Under the pieces are notes generated by a model, which worked only from the letters and a program-made list of their open reading frames with translations, was not told where the DNA came from and ran no database searches. A stretch of DNA of 64,000 bases from Vitrella brassicaformis (Eukaryota > Sar > Vitrellaceae), in assembly GCA_001179505.1 (NCBI GenBank), contig CDMY01000214.1:55541-119540 (forward strand). Direction: 5' to 3'. Both the position numbers and the translations under genes were made by a program. Of the stretch, positions 11,836 to 23,721 are shown piece after piece (positions within the stretch are counted from its first letter, which is position 1; the number at the start of each line of letters is the position of its first letter).

Positions 11836-14788
11836 GCTTACACAGATACGTCTCTCTGTGTATTGTGTGCCTCTGTGTGTGTGTGTGTGTGCACCTTTGT
11901 GTGTGTGGCAGACTGACATAGAGAAGATCTCCTTGAGTCGCGACATGGACCACTACCAGGAGGAGATTGTCTTCCTCCGGCGCCAGATACAGGACCAGCA
12001 CGCTGACCTCTCGCTGCTCAGCGAATCAAACACCGTACGTCACACGTCGGCCTGCCTCCACCCACCCAGCCATATATAATGGCTATGTGTGTGTGTGTGT
12101 GTGTTTGTGTCTGTGTGTGCGGGGGCTCAGGTGCTGGAGAAGAACTACCACAGCAGCGAGAACCAAGTCCGACAGCTGGACATCTCACGAAGGTAATAAA
12201 CCAAACCAGGTGGTCACACGCACACACACCGGTGACGCCTCTGTGTGTCCATACATAGGAATGTGCTGGAGGCAGTGCGGGCTGAGAAGGAGCAGCTCCA
12301 AAAGGAGGAGAGAGAGATCAACGAAATGAAGGTACGCCAGCCGGGCAAATGCCCCCTCCCACCAACCCACATCTCTGTCTGTCTGTCTGTCTGTGTGTCT
12401 GTCTGTCTGCAGCAACAGCTGGATCGCATGCGCCGCGAGAAGGAGGACGCCCAGTCCAAACAGGCCGTCCTGCAGGAGAAAGTCAGACAGGTGAGCACCT
12501 TAGCTATCGCCTCACAACACAACACGTCACTTGATGTGCGCTGGCTGCGTGAGTTGAGTGCCCACCCCACCCTCCGTCAAGTCAACACACACTCACACTC
12601 ACACACACCCTCGTAGACAGACCCGCTCGGCAGCCAGTCAGCTCAGCCAGTCAGCCCTGCAAGTACTTAGGAGAGGGCAGGAAGCAGAGCAGCAGACAGA
12701 GGGCAGGCAGGCAGGCCATGTGTGGTGTGAACGTACTGATTCGTTGCTCGATTGGACTCGTCCATGTCGGCCTGCCTGCCTGCCCTCTGTCTGCTGCTGT
12801 AGGCTGACCAGGACAGGACGTTGCTAATGTGTTCGTTGGAGAGCGAGCGGTCCAAGCTCGCTGAGATGCGCCACGAGCGCATCCGACTCGCTGAGGAGAA
12901 ACAGCAACTCACCAGAGATATGACCAGCCTCGCACAGGCAGGCCTTTCGTCCCATCCCCCCATTTTGTGCACTCCATGATGTGTCTATGTGTGCGTGTTG
13001 ATGGTCCATCCATTGCCTTGTGGATCCCTCTCTCTCTCCCTGTGTGTGTGTGTGTCTTGTCTCTGTGTGTGCAGCAACAGTGGATGCAGTCCCGCGCGGC
13101 GGCGAGTGCGCTCTCCCAGCCGTTAGGCGACGCGCGGCCATACCAATCCACTTCACGCGTCGAAGTGCTCACGGTCAGTGGAGCACCACACACACACACA
13201 CACACACCGATATCGGCGTGTGTGTGTGCATCATCCATTTCTGGTGTGGTCGTGTGTGTGTGTGTGTAGGGTGGTGCGAGCCATTCCTGGGCCAACTCGG
13301 TGCTCACCGGGGCGCCCGCACGGGTAACGAGACAGACACGCCGACACACTCGGGATTATCGCGTGTGGTGCTGCGTGTGTGGATGCGATCAATCAATCAA
13401 TCAGGACTCCAAGGGGGTGCCGGCCGGTGCCCCGAGTGTGCCACCTTCCCCCGGCCAGTTTGCGTCACACGCAGGCACCATCACACCCGACGTGAGTGCC
13501 AGCACAGCACACCCACAAAAACAGCACACCTGCACAGAGACCAGACCATTCTGTGATCGATGTCATCACACAGAGTGCCCGTCTGGCATCGGCCCCTCCC
13601 GCCCAGTGGACCTCCTTCGGCACCCGGACACAGCCGGAGAGGAGGGGCGTGGACCCCACTTTCTTCTCGTCCGCAGGGGGTGGCGCACGGGACACTGACA
13701 AAATGGTAATGGTACGCACTCATGGATTGGATACACTGACTGCAGTGGCACACCACACCATGTCACCGTGAGATGAGTGTGTTCTGGGGGTGGTACAGGT
13801 TGAGGGCGGTCGGTTGGGGAGCCGTCGTGACGACATCGAGTTCGGCCGGCAGCGGTTTGACAGCGACCGGGGCGGCCGGGGGACGGGGCTGTCGTCGCCG
13901 GCCATTCACAGCCCGACGCCAACTTTCAGCGGGGTAAATAAGACAGCCATTGAGCACACAAATTGTCCCCTCTCTGTGATCGTGTTGTGGTTGTCTTGCG
14001 TGTGTCATCCATCCATCCATCAGAGTCTGTCGAACCGTGACCGTGACCGCGACCGCGACAGCCACAAGAGCACTTCCCCTGACAGATCGGACAAGAAACG
14101 AGGTCAGCCAGTGCTAATCACACACACACACACATACACACAGCCTGTGTGTGTGTGCGTGTGTGTAGGTGAGGACAGCAGCCTGACGGCAGATGGGTTC
14201 GGCCCCTCCCTCGACGAAGCCCCCCGACCCGCCGGCAAAAGCGGACGCAAAAAGGGCAAAAAGAAAGCCGCCGAAGAAACCGAGGTATATTATGTCCCCT
14301 CCCCGCTGGTCCCCCACTCACGGCACGGAACACACTCCCTCTGTTTCTGCGTGCGTGTGCGTGGACGTGATGTGCTGCAGGTGGTCGATTTCGCTGCTGG
14401 CTTCAATGCTGGTCTTGGCGGCGGCGGGGGGTTCGACAATTTCGACCAGCCGGGCGGTGTGGGCGGCGGTGGGTTTGGCGCGACCATGACGGCGACCACG
14501 ACCAACACCAACACGGCCAATGGTGGCAAGAAGGACAACACCGCTGAGAAGGGGGGAGAGGGCAAGGGGGCCGACAAGAAGGGCACTGGCGGTGGTGGTG
14601 GTGGCGGTGAGGATGTGGACTTCGGCAACAGCGCAAACTGGAAGAGCTTCTCTGAAAACGGTAAGCTGTGTGAGGGAGGGAGAGGGGCGCATGGAGGACA
14701 GACAGATGGGCATGTGCGTGTGTGTGTGTGGTGTGTGTTTGTTCTAGGGATGGAGACGCCCTCGTTCGGTGGCCGGCCCCCTCTGTGA
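7852..14788 (+). CDS. EH-domain and coiled-coil scaffold protein, Eps15/Pan1-like endocytic adaptor
   Basis: Exon 1 (7852-7899) encodes MSSVPNMQAFATGGLM and ends ATG|gtgagc. Exon 2 (about 8006-8546) is Met/Gly/Gln-rich. EH domain 1 spans about 8515-8940 (FYQNLF, PDGLGFIQG, IWRIADAKKEGRLGPEEFF). EH domain 2 spans about 9755-10035 with two good EF-hand loops, DKNADGFVEAQE and DFDKDGRLNMNE. Next come Pro/Ala/Lys-rich exons (10200-11380), then a long heptad-rich coiled coil over many short exons at about 11485-13085 (EDELGGLKKMSDQLK, RRQIQDQHADLSLL). The C-terminal part is Gly/Ser-rich and disordered, ending GRPPL and TGA. The order EH-EH-coiled coil-disordered tail is that of Eps15 and Pan1, which bind NPF-containing endocytic proteins at clathrin-coated or related sites. 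The intron at 8722-8822 appears to be GC-AG. The domain call is strong; exon joins in the tail are less certain. Confidence 0.85.
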
Positions 14789-15718
14789 TGGCTTCATGCG
14801 TTTTATAAGCCACTGCCTGTGTGTGTGTGTGTGTGTGTATCTGCGAGTTGGACCAACACCGCCACAATTCAAAGGCAGTCTGCCTGCCTGCCTGCTTCGT
14901 TCACTTATTTACTGGCCAATTGACGAGAGGAGGAGTCGTTGCGTACCACATGAGTGTGTGTGCGTGGGAGAGTGATCAAGAGAGACGTTATCAGAGAGAG
15001 AGAGAGACACAGACCCGATTTCAACCTGACACTTTTGATTGGAGAGAGAGAGAGAGAGAGAGAGACCGACCGGTGCTCACTTTATCCACCTGTGTGTGAG
15101 TGTGTGCGTTCCTCTTCTCACAAGGCACCACTGGGCTGTTTCCATGGCGAACAGGCGACGAATGATGGTCTCTCTGCTATTGTGAGAGTCCGTCACACGT
15201 TGCCAGCCGCGGGATGGAAACAGACCAGCGATGCCATCGATGGACAGACAGGAGACTCTGAGGAGAGAGATGCCGACAAGAAATGAACGTGATGCCTGCG
15301 GGGTGTCACGGTCAGGGTGGATCTGCTGTGCTGTGCCACGAGGGAGATAAGTCTTGATATGCCTTTTGTGCCGGTTTGCGTCATCCTTGCCTGTGTGGTG
15401 GGCGTGCTGTGGGGGGATGTTATCTGCGTGTCGGTCATGTTCAGCCGTTTCCCATGATCCACGGGGGACGGCTGCAGGTGACTGACACGCGCATACCCAA
15501 CCACAGCCACACACTCACAGCACAGCTGACTTACCAACTCGACTCGACTTGATGGTGCGTGCCGTGCTCACTCCTCCATTCATTCTGTTCGCACCCAGCC
15601 ACATAGCTACTGTCCATATGTCTGTACCCATTATACACACTCCCCGACCAACGAACCAACAGACAAGACCCAAACACACCTCCCCTCTGCCTGCCTGTCT
15701 GTCTGTCTGTCTGTCTGC
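14789..15718. other. Convergent intergenic region
   Basis: About 930 bases lie between two converging genes. It holds (TG)n and (GA)n tracts and one dispersed repeat copy (15161-15240). I see no gene. Confidence 0.5.
15161..15240 (+). repeat. Dispersed intergenic repeat, copy 2
   Basis: This is the best preserved of the three copies: GGTCTCTCTG, then GTGAGAGTCC, then CCAGCCGCGGGATGG, then AGACCAGCGATGCC. It matches the reverse complement of 5371-5436 and, more loosely, 50545-50598. All three copies lie between genes. Confidence 0.75.
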
Positions 15719-16779
15719 CTATCCCTCGCACCCCGTGCACACGTTGATGGCAGCGTCGAGCATCTCGATGATGGGCCCCAGCAGCCCTCGGCCGTGCGCA
15801 TGGTCATCCACATACGCACTCGACAAACGGTCCGCCTGACACACACACACACACGCACACACACCACACGTCTCCAAGCAAACATATGTGTGTGTCATCT
15901 CACCGCCGACTTACCAGCGCCTCTTGCACGTCTTCCTTCACGCGGTGAAGGGCATGCAGCAACACGCGCTGGCGGGCCACCTGCACACACCATACACATG
16001 ATCCGATCTGCTCTCTGTGTGAGTGTGCTCATGTATGGCGTACATCGTCGGTCTGTGTGTTCCAGACGAGAGGCAGCAGGGCACTGGCGACATGCATCTT
16101 GTCCTTTGCCTCACGAACCATCGCCTTCGGGACCTTTGGATCAACCTCTCTCTTTGCCGCACCTGACAGAGAGACAGACAGACAGGCAGACAGACAGACA
16201 CCGATGGATGCCATCCATCTGCACGTGTGTGGTCCTCACCTCTGCGGCTGCTGGGGTGGTTGGTGAGGAACCGGATATCGTCAGAGTGCAGACGCACCGA
16301 CGATCGTAGCAAGGGACCAGTCGTCTCATCGTCACACAGCCCATCAACCATCCGCCCGCATGGTGGTGGCGCTTCATCGGTCGGCTGCCCTGCTGCCACC
16401 GGTGCCTCTGCCTTTGCTGGGTCCGTTGTGTCTGCCAGCCTCAGAGCGCACCGAAACTCACGGCAGTGCCGCTTGGACGGAAATCCATCACCCTCAGCAC
16501 CAGCCTCGCCCTTGTGAGCAGCAGGAGCATCAGAGTCTCCTCCCGGCATCAGATCACGGTCCAGATCAGCCATCTCGCGTGTCCGTTTGCTGCTGTCGCC
16601 ATCATGCGTCATCCTCTCTATGGTGTTGATGGCGTGGTTATTGAGCCGGTGGATGAGCAGCACTTGGGGCGAGTCGGGCAGCGCTGGCGGGGGTGGTGAG
16701 AAGACGTCCGCCGTGGCCAGGAGGTTACATGAGAGCGGCACGGATCGGGCAATGGCAAGCGCGTCGCGGCCCTGACACA

Positions 16780-16817
<38 letters not shown>

Positions 16818-17983
16818 CAGAGGGAGAGAGAGGACAACAGGTGTGTGGTTGTCCTGCATTGCTCTCTCTTGATTCTCACGTGTGAGGGTGGTTTCGGCAG
16901 TGGCAGGTTCCGCAGCATCGGTGTCTCGATCATTTCCATCTCCACTCTCTTGGCCGCATCGGCCGTCCACCCCTCCCCACCCTCCCTCATCTGCCCCACG
17001 AGCATCCTGTAGTAGCCGCTGCGGAAGAACCTCTGCCAGAAGACCCTGTGCGGCATCCTCACCGGCACGTACTCGTCGTAGCGGCACCTGAGCTCCGGCA
17101 GCTCCGCCAGCAGCACACGCAGCTCATCGTCCATATCAATGCTCGTCCCCTTGGAAGCGTACGCAGCATCGTCATGACCCCAGCCGTGATGGATCGGCGC
17201 GCACGTGAAGGGCAGCTCGTCACTGACGCGTTCGTCGCTCTCTTGCAGCAAGAGTCGCTCGGCAGAGAGGCGGTCTTGATGGAGTGACCAGAAGTGGTCA
17301 GGGGAGAGGACGGCCGGCACCAGGGCCTGGTAGGTGTGACGCAGGCCGTCATTGGTTGCCAGCAGATGGTCTCGCAGGCGCAGTTCCTCCCCACTGACAG
17401 TTGCGGGCACTTCCTCTGCCTCCGTTTCGCCAGACAATAATGCTGCATCATCCTGAACAGCCTCTTCTTTCCCGTCAGCATCACCACCAGCAGCGGCAGC
17501 GGCAGCGGCAGCCACAAGCCCTTCATCGCTTTCTCTACTTTTCTTCGCCTCGTTCGCCTCTCTGAGCCGCTTGAGCAGGTACTGATGCACCTCCTGACAC
17601 TCGGCATGCCGCAGCCCGCCCTCAGATGCCAGGAACTCGACCTGTATCGCCCTGGTCCGCAGCTGAATGCGCAGGTGGGCGGGGGCCGTGGCGTCAGCGG
17701 GGTCGACCTTGCTCTTGTGGACGCCCTCAATCTCCTCGTGTGCGGCCTCCAGCTCCACTCGCGGCCTCGGCGGGCCTCTCTTGCCGTCGTCTTCGTAGCA
17801 GATGAACAGGATGCGCTTGTCGGTGAGCTGCAGATTGCCCCGCTTGGTCTTCCGCCGGCACCAGTACTGCCCGATGGTCCTCTCCTCCTCATTGTTCTCG
17901 GAGTGGCTGAGATCTTGGTTGGATGAGAGGGATGACTCATTGCCATGCTCATTCATGCCTTCCGAGTCGCTTGGACACACCAT
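15719..17983 (-). CDS. TFIIH core subunit p62/TFB1-like protein with PH-like and two BSD domains
   Basis: Exon 1 (16880-17983) starts MVCPSDSEGM and ends CAC|gtgaga; the next begins at 16771; the last ends SAYVDDHAHGRG...TGCEG with a stop at 15719-15721. Residues about 35-145 look like the PH/GRAM-like domain of TFIIH p62 (GNLQLTDKRILFICYED, LRIQLRTRAIQVEFL). Two BSD domains follow: LRHTYQALVPAVLSPDHFW (about residue 220) and LRCRYDEYVPVRMPHRVFWQ (about residue 300), each with the family's Phe-Trp pair. TFB1/GTF2H1 is a structural subunit of TFIIH, needed for transcription initiation and nucleotide excision repair; its PH domain binds XPC/Rad4, TFIIE and activators. An Ala/Glu linker lies between the PH and BSD parts. 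The gene is divergent from the methyltransferase with only 113 bases between start codons. A general BSD-domain protein is the main alternative. Confidence 0.82.
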
Positions 17984-18096
17984 ATCGCGGTCGCAGAAAA
18001 CGGAGTGAGGAAACTTGCGAGCTGGGAAAGGAGGCGCTAAGCTCGCAGGCACGAAGACAAATCGCAGAGCGCATCCCTGCGTGTGTTCACGCCAAG
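17984..18096. promoter_or_regulatory. Very short bidirectional promoter region
   Basis: Only 113 bases separate the TFB1-like start (17983, minus) and the methyltransferase start (18097, plus). Both core promoters and 5' UTRs must lie here or overlap the neighbouring coding sequence. No TATA box is obvious. Confidence 0.45.
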
Positions 18097-19709
18097 ATGC
18101 GGCGTGGGATGGATCTGATGCTCGAAGAGCGGCGGCGGTCTTCGCCCGCACGCCCATCGCGGATGCTCATCCTCTCCTTGGTGCTGACGATGATCCCAGC
18201 CCCCTCTCTGTCAGCCTTCCTCTCCCCCCGGCACCCCTCCGCAGCTCTGCACAGAACCACACGGCCACTCAGGCGGCAACAAGATGATCACGAGGACGTC
18301 GCCAAGGCCATCGACAGGAGGCGCATGCTCAACACGGCGCTCATCATGGGCTTCTTCGGCACGCTCAACTTTGCGGGCGACCTGGCGCACGGCAACTCGC
18401 GGCCGGACGATTGGTTTGAGCCGGATGTGTCGACGGCGATTGGTGAGTATGAGCTCCTTCAGGACTTTCTGGAGCAGTTTGACAGTGGCAGTGGGAAGAG
18501 CTTCCCGCGAGACAACCTGCTGGCGGAGATCATCTTGCCGGTCGAGTACTCATTCCCGCCTGACGCTTTTGCTCGGCTGGATGAGAGCGATGACGGCAAG
18601 TTCTACGGTGAGGGGGTCAGGATGAGCATTTCACACGTATGCATGGACAAAGGACCTATGTGTGGTCGTGTGTTTGCGTGTGTTTGTATGTGTGTGTGCA
18701 GGGGAGCCACGCATTGTCCACCATATCGGTACGCAAGCCAACTCATGTGTGTGAATGCATCTGTGTGTGCACTGCTCTGTTGCTCGTGTGGTTTGTCCCC
18801 GTGTGTGTGCAGACCAGGGTGCCCGCAAGGCGCTCACCGACTTTTATGCCGAGTATCTGCCCGTCCATGAGGGCATAGCATACCTCGACCTCTGCTCCTC
18901 ATGGGTCTCCCACCTCCCCGATAACTTCAAACCAAAAGTAAGGAGCCAGCCGCCACACTTTTGCTTTGAAATGGATGGATGGATGTGTGTATGTGTGTGT
19001 ATGTGTGTGTGTGTGTGTGTGTGTGTAGCGTGCTGTCGGGCTTGGGATGAATGCGTATGAGTTGGAGCAGAACGAGAGGCTCACCGAGTTCGTGGTGCAG
19101 GACCTCAACAAGAACCCCAAGCTGCCCTTCAAAGACAACTCGTTCGATGTCGTCACAAACGTTGTCAGGTGGGTGTGCACAAGATGATAAACGAACGACA
19201 GCACAGCACAGCTTCCTTTGCATCTCTGTGTGTGTGTGAGTGCAGTGTGGATTACCTGGTCCGGCCGGTGGAGGTGTTTCGTGAGATGTATCGGATCCTC
19301 AAGCCGGGCGGGTGCGCCGTCATGAGCTTCAGCAACAGATGCTTCGTCTCTAAAGTAAGTGACCAAGCCGGCCTTCATGGGCACACAGGCGTGCACTTGT
19401 GCACTGCATTGATGTGTGGGTGCTCTGTGTGTGTGACTGGCACTGTCAGGCCATCAATTTGTGGCTAACGACGACCAATCTGCAGCACTGCGGAATCGTG
19501 GGCCTCTACTTCAAAATGACAGGTCAGTCAGTCCGCAATGAAGCGCAATACATCCAGCCCACCTAGCACAGCCCAGCCGTGCAATCCCCCCCTCTCTCTG
19601 TGTCTGTGTATCTCGTGTAGGTTTTGACAACATCCAGGCGCGCGACCTGTCTGGTTGGGGGACCGACCCCATGTACGTGGTCTTCGCCGAGAAGGATGCG
19701 TCGTTCTGA
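18097..19709 (+). CDS. Class I SAM-dependent methyltransferase of the cyanobacterial/plastid type, probably plastid-targeted
   Basis: Seven exons join in phase: 18097-18607, 18702-18728, 18814-18937, 19029-19169, 19246-19354, 19450-19522 and 19621-19709, giving about 357 residues. The body has LDLCSSWVSHLP in the SAM-binding position, GLGMNAYELEQNERL, then LPFKDNSFDVVTNVVSVDYL and ILKPGGCAVMSFSNRCF, the motif order of methyltransferase type 11. The SSWVSHLP block and SFSNRCF are, to my knowledge, typical of a family found in cyanobacteria and photosynthetic eukaryotes. The N-terminus has a basic start and a hydrophobic run (MLILSLVLTMIPAPSLSAF) followed by a Ser/Arg-rich stretch, as expected for a bipartite signal-plus-transit peptide into a complex plastid. 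The substrate is unknown. The class is secure; targeting is inference. Confidence 0.85.
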
Positions 19710-20220
19710 CCGACAGACACATGGGGGGCATGGCCACACTCATATAGAGAGGAAGAGGCGTCTGAGCTCTGCAGAGAGGGGATGGATGGATGGATGGATG
19801 GGCCACTCGTGTATGTGTGTGTAGAGAGCGGTAGTGCGTGTGGCGAGTGTTTTGGCCAGCAGGTGTGCAGGGTGGGGTGCGTGTCTGTCTGTACTGATCT
19901 CATCTCATGTCATCTCATGTCATCTGTCTCACTCGCTCACTGTGCAGCAGTGCACACTGTGCACTCTTGGTCACTTGATCGATCACTGTCTGTGCAGCCA
20001 ACGGTCTTGCCAATGTGCCTGCCTTGTCATCACGACGAACGAGAGTAGGTGCCTGTCTGCCTGTCTGTCCGTCTGTCTGTCGATTATGAGAATGGAGTTT
20101 TGGGCTTTTTGGACACATGTTATGACCGACTGCATACCTGCAGCCCTGTGCGTGTGTCAATTGCACCCCTGTCACCCGATCGCGAGCTAAGCGTGCAGGG
20201 GCCGGCCTTTTTGTGGGAGA
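19710..20220. other. Intergenic region, same-strand neighbours
   Basis: About 510 bases with GGAT and CTGT simple tracts and two CATCTCATGT units near 19905-19925. I see no gene. Confidence 0.5.
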
Positions 20221-21616
20221 ATGGCCGCGTATTCGCCTGCCAACGACCCCTACCGCGGTTTCTATGCAAACGCCGCTTCCCCCACGCACCAGCAGCAGCA
20301 ACAAGGCCTCGCCCCCCCGCACCACCAGGGCCACCAGCTCCCCTTCTCCACTCCCCAGAGCCCCGTGACTGAGTCCGTCCGCCCCTCTGGTGTGGACCCG
20401 CTGCTGGTGACGCTGCCCACCTACACTAACCTGCCCGTGCAGCCCGCGCCCGCAGTTCGTCAGTTCGTTGTACCGGCCCCCCTCGCACAGCAGGAGAAGA
20501 AACCTGAGGAAGAGAGAAGAGAGGAAGGGCTCTCTGGTGCGGCAGAGGATATGCAGGGCCCGGCCGCTGCCGCTGCTGCGGCGGCGGCGGCTCCTGGCGG
20601 TGCTGTTGGGGCTCGGGAAGTCCCCCAGCAGCAGCAGCAGGTGCCGGTGCAGGTTCATCATGGGGTTGGGGGTGTTGCTGGTGAGTGGCAAGGTCCCAAC
20701 GGTGGCGTGATGATGGGTCCTGAAGGTCCGTTCTTCATGACGAGCATGGTCAACGAGGAGAGCTTCCGGAAGGGCCTCCCTTCGCCTCACCTCCACCCAG
20801 TAAGGGAGACAGAGACACTCACTTACACACACAGGAGCCCCGTTTCATGCCGTGTCTGCAGGCGTATCAGGCTGTGTTGGGCGCGACACACAAGTCTCCG
20901 TACAACCCCGAGGCCCAAACGCGTCTGCCCACTTCCCAAGAGGTGTACTCTGCCGTCGCCATGGTGCAGAACCAAGCCAACCCCATCGTCTACGCACCAC
21001 TGCCGCCGCCGCCACCGCCTCCCCCACCACCGGCTCCCATTCAGCAGTACATCCCCGTTCCGGCGCCGCAGCCACAGCCGCAGTACGTTCTGCCCTCCCC
21101 GCCGCCTCAGCACAGGGCCCCGCCGACCAGGTCGAGTTGGCGCAAATCGTCGTTTGAGACCCGTCCGCCTGTCCCGGACCAGCACAAGTACGTGCCACCG
21201 GCCCCCCAGCCCCAGCCGATGCCGGGGCCGGTGGGCCCTGACGGCAAGCACGTGCGCTTCGCCGACCAGCTGCAGGACACCGTGGTGCAGCAGCACGACG
21301 AGCTGGCGCCCACAGTGGTGCCTGTCATCCAGTATGTGCCCGTGGTGACCCACGCCGTGGCGCCCCCGGCCTTGTTGACGACGACCCAGACCCTGCGGGG
21401 GCCGAACAACCTGCTGGAGACGACCCGGCGCACCAACCAGATGCTCAACACGACGCTGAATTCCACCACGCGGAGGTCGATTGGCGGCGGACCGACGCTG
21501 GCGCAGCTGCCGTTGAAGCCCGGAGACGACTGCCTGGCCCCCTTCAACTGCTGCGGGTGCTTCGGTGAGCATAACGGGGCGACGGGGGGTGGCGTATGTG
21601 GGTGTTTTTGAGGTGT

Positions 21617-21647
<31 letters not shown>

Positions 21648-21669
21648 TGCAGGGCCGAACGGCTGCTGA
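20221..21669 (+). CDS. Pro/Gln/Ala-rich protein with short Cys-rich C-terminus, function unknown
   Basis: Three in-phase exons (20221-20799, 20862-21564, 21653-21669) give about 432 residues. I do not recognise the family. It starts MAAYSPANDPYRGFYANA, has poly-Gln, poly-Ala and a run of ten prolines near 21001-21035, and several PQPQ-type repeats. A more ordered block reads GPDGKHVRFADQLQ. The end is FNCCGCFG, then a tiny last exon adding PNGC and a stop, so a Cys-Cys-x-Cys cluster closes the protein. That tail could be palmitoylated and membrane-tethering, as in pellicle or inner-membrane-complex proteins of alveolates, but this is a guess. No transmembrane segment or signal peptide is seen. 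The exon structure is well supported. Confidence 0.7.
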
Positions 21670-22228
21670 GCACGAGAAGGTGTGTCTGTCTTCATCAAGA
21701 TGATCATCGTCTCGTCATATCATCGTCGTTTGAGCAAATAAGGCTTGAGGAGACATCATATATACACACATACACACATACATATACGCAGTTCGCACAA
21801 AATGAAGCAGGTTCGGTTCCTTTGCTGACAGAGAGAGACACAAGTGGGGTGACTGAGTAGGTGTGTGTGTCTGACGGCACGGCACGGCACGGCTGGCACG
21901 ATTGATAGCGGCTAAAGGGCCCTGACTGATCAGGTGAATGAGTTGGGAGGGGGAACAGGCAGACAGACAGACAGACAGGCGGGCGGGTGCACAACGACCG
22001 ACAAAGCAAGCAAATCAACAATGCTCAATGGGGTCCGGCGAAGGACGTGAAAAGTCGTGCCTTCGCGCAGTATACGCTGCGATCGACGTATGTGCACACA
22101 CAGACACGAACCACGACGAGCATCTCATTCAATTATCAACACTGAGGCACAAAATCGACGTATTTACACACGCACCCCCCCACACACCCAGCCGGAGACG
22201 CCCAGCGGAACGCCCTCATTCACGTCAG
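21670..22228. other. Convergent intergenic region
   Basis: About 560 bases between two converging genes, with a CGGCACGG run near 21875 and a CAGA run near 21960. I see no gene. Confidence 0.5.
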
Positions 22229-23721
22229 TCACGCAACGATCTCCGGCGTCTTGAGGTCGCTCTGCTCCTCATCAACAGTGTGGCCGTCGTCATGTGTCGT
22301 CACCACAGACAGCTGCACCGACTTCTTGGTGTCCTGCTCCGGCTCTTGCCGACTCTCCCCGTTGTGCTGGTGCTGCTTTCTCTCCCCCCGTGTGTGGACG
22401 AATTGGAAGATGCACACCCCCAAGAACACCAGACAGAAGCCCACCGCTCGAGGGGTGGTCACTGGGTCCAACTCAAGGTCGAAGGCCGGCGCCAGCAAGG
22501 CGTCAAACAACAGAGACCCCGCCTGATTGATGGACACACACACAGAGAGAGAGAAAGAGCGGCATGGAAAGCCTGAGGGCTTCTTGTGCTTCCTCGGTGC
22601 AATCAATGCCTGCCTACCAGCTGCCCCAGAATGGTGAGAGAGAATGTGGCCGCGAAGGATATGTAGGTCGGGCAGACGATCCAGACCGTGACGACGCACA
22701 CCCCAATAGCCCCTCCCAGCCACTTCCAAGTGTCGCCGACAGACTGCGTCGACTGCGACACATCAGGCACCACGCCCGTGCAGAGGCTCGCGATGGCGAG
22801 AGATAACGTCCCCATCACAAAAGACACGAACCCACCTGCACCCCCGAGATTGCAACAGAGGTTCGCTGTGTGTGTGTGTTATATGCCCACCTCGCCATGG
22901 GCTGCCAAGTGAGTGGCCGACCTTTCTGTTCCAGGTGGACTGAAGCACCAGAAAACACCCTGATTCACTCACACACAAACACATACACACGCTCGCATCC
23001 ATGCCTCTCCTCTCCCTTACCGGCCATGAGCGCCAAAACGACATAAAGTGCATAGAGGGGTTCGAAGGACGCCCCAAGGATCCTGTCAAGCTGGAACACG
23101 ACAGTCCCAACGACCACCACGAAGCCACCCAGAGCCCGCATGGCGGTCAGCGGCCGCACAGGCGACCAAAACCAACCGAGGGAATCCACAAGCAGCGACG
23201 TCGCCACCTGCACCCACAAGCCCAATTGACACACATGAAGCAAGACACACCACCAGCACCAGCAGCAGCAGTGATGATTCTCACCCACCTGCCCGCAGAC
23301 GACACAGACGTAGAACACCCCAAACCCGATCAGCGGCGTGAGCAGCACACTGCATGCGACGTAGAAGCTCCCCAGCGTGCCGCCGAACAAGACCACCATC
23401 CGAGGAAACGCTCTAACTTCCTTGCAGAACGTCCTCAAGTTGGAGAGCCTCAGCCGCGGGAAGGCGAAAAATGCGAGCAGCACCGCGCCAGTGGCGAATG
23501 AGAAAAAGGCCGACCAGAGGCCGTGACCGACATCTCTGCCGAGGTTTATGTTGATAGCGGCCTGCAAAGAGCACGCGCAGTGAGAGCATGTGACAGATCT
23601 GCTTCCTCTGCTCATTGCTTGCCTCACGGACCTGCAGCGGCAGCCCAGCTCCTGCGATGAAGCACGCCAAGGGCACGCACACCAGCACAAGCAACACATT
23701 CTTGGTGTCCATTTGAGTCAA
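22229..23721 (-). CDS. DMT-superfamily transporter with two YdcZ-type membrane domains
   Basis: Five exons fit in phase: 23632-23721, 23289-23561, 23021-23207, 22618-22835 and 22229-22522, about 354 residues. The protein is very hydrophobic with about ten predicted helices. The first half has the features of the bacterial YdcZ/DUF606 family: a first helix (VLLVLVCVPLACFIAGAG), AININLGRDVGHGLWSAFFS, then GGTLGSFYVACSVLLTPLIG and CGQVATSLLVDSLGWF. The second half repeats this as FVSFVMGTLSLAIASL, CPTYISFAATFSLTILGQ and SLLFDALLAPAFDLELDP. The tandem order suggests internal duplication. The C-terminal 50 residues are polar (His/Gln/Glu-rich) and probably cytosolic. The substrate is unknown. The start may be the Met at 23721 or the one at 23712. 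This family is best known from bacteria, so ancient transfer is possible. Confidence 0.72.
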
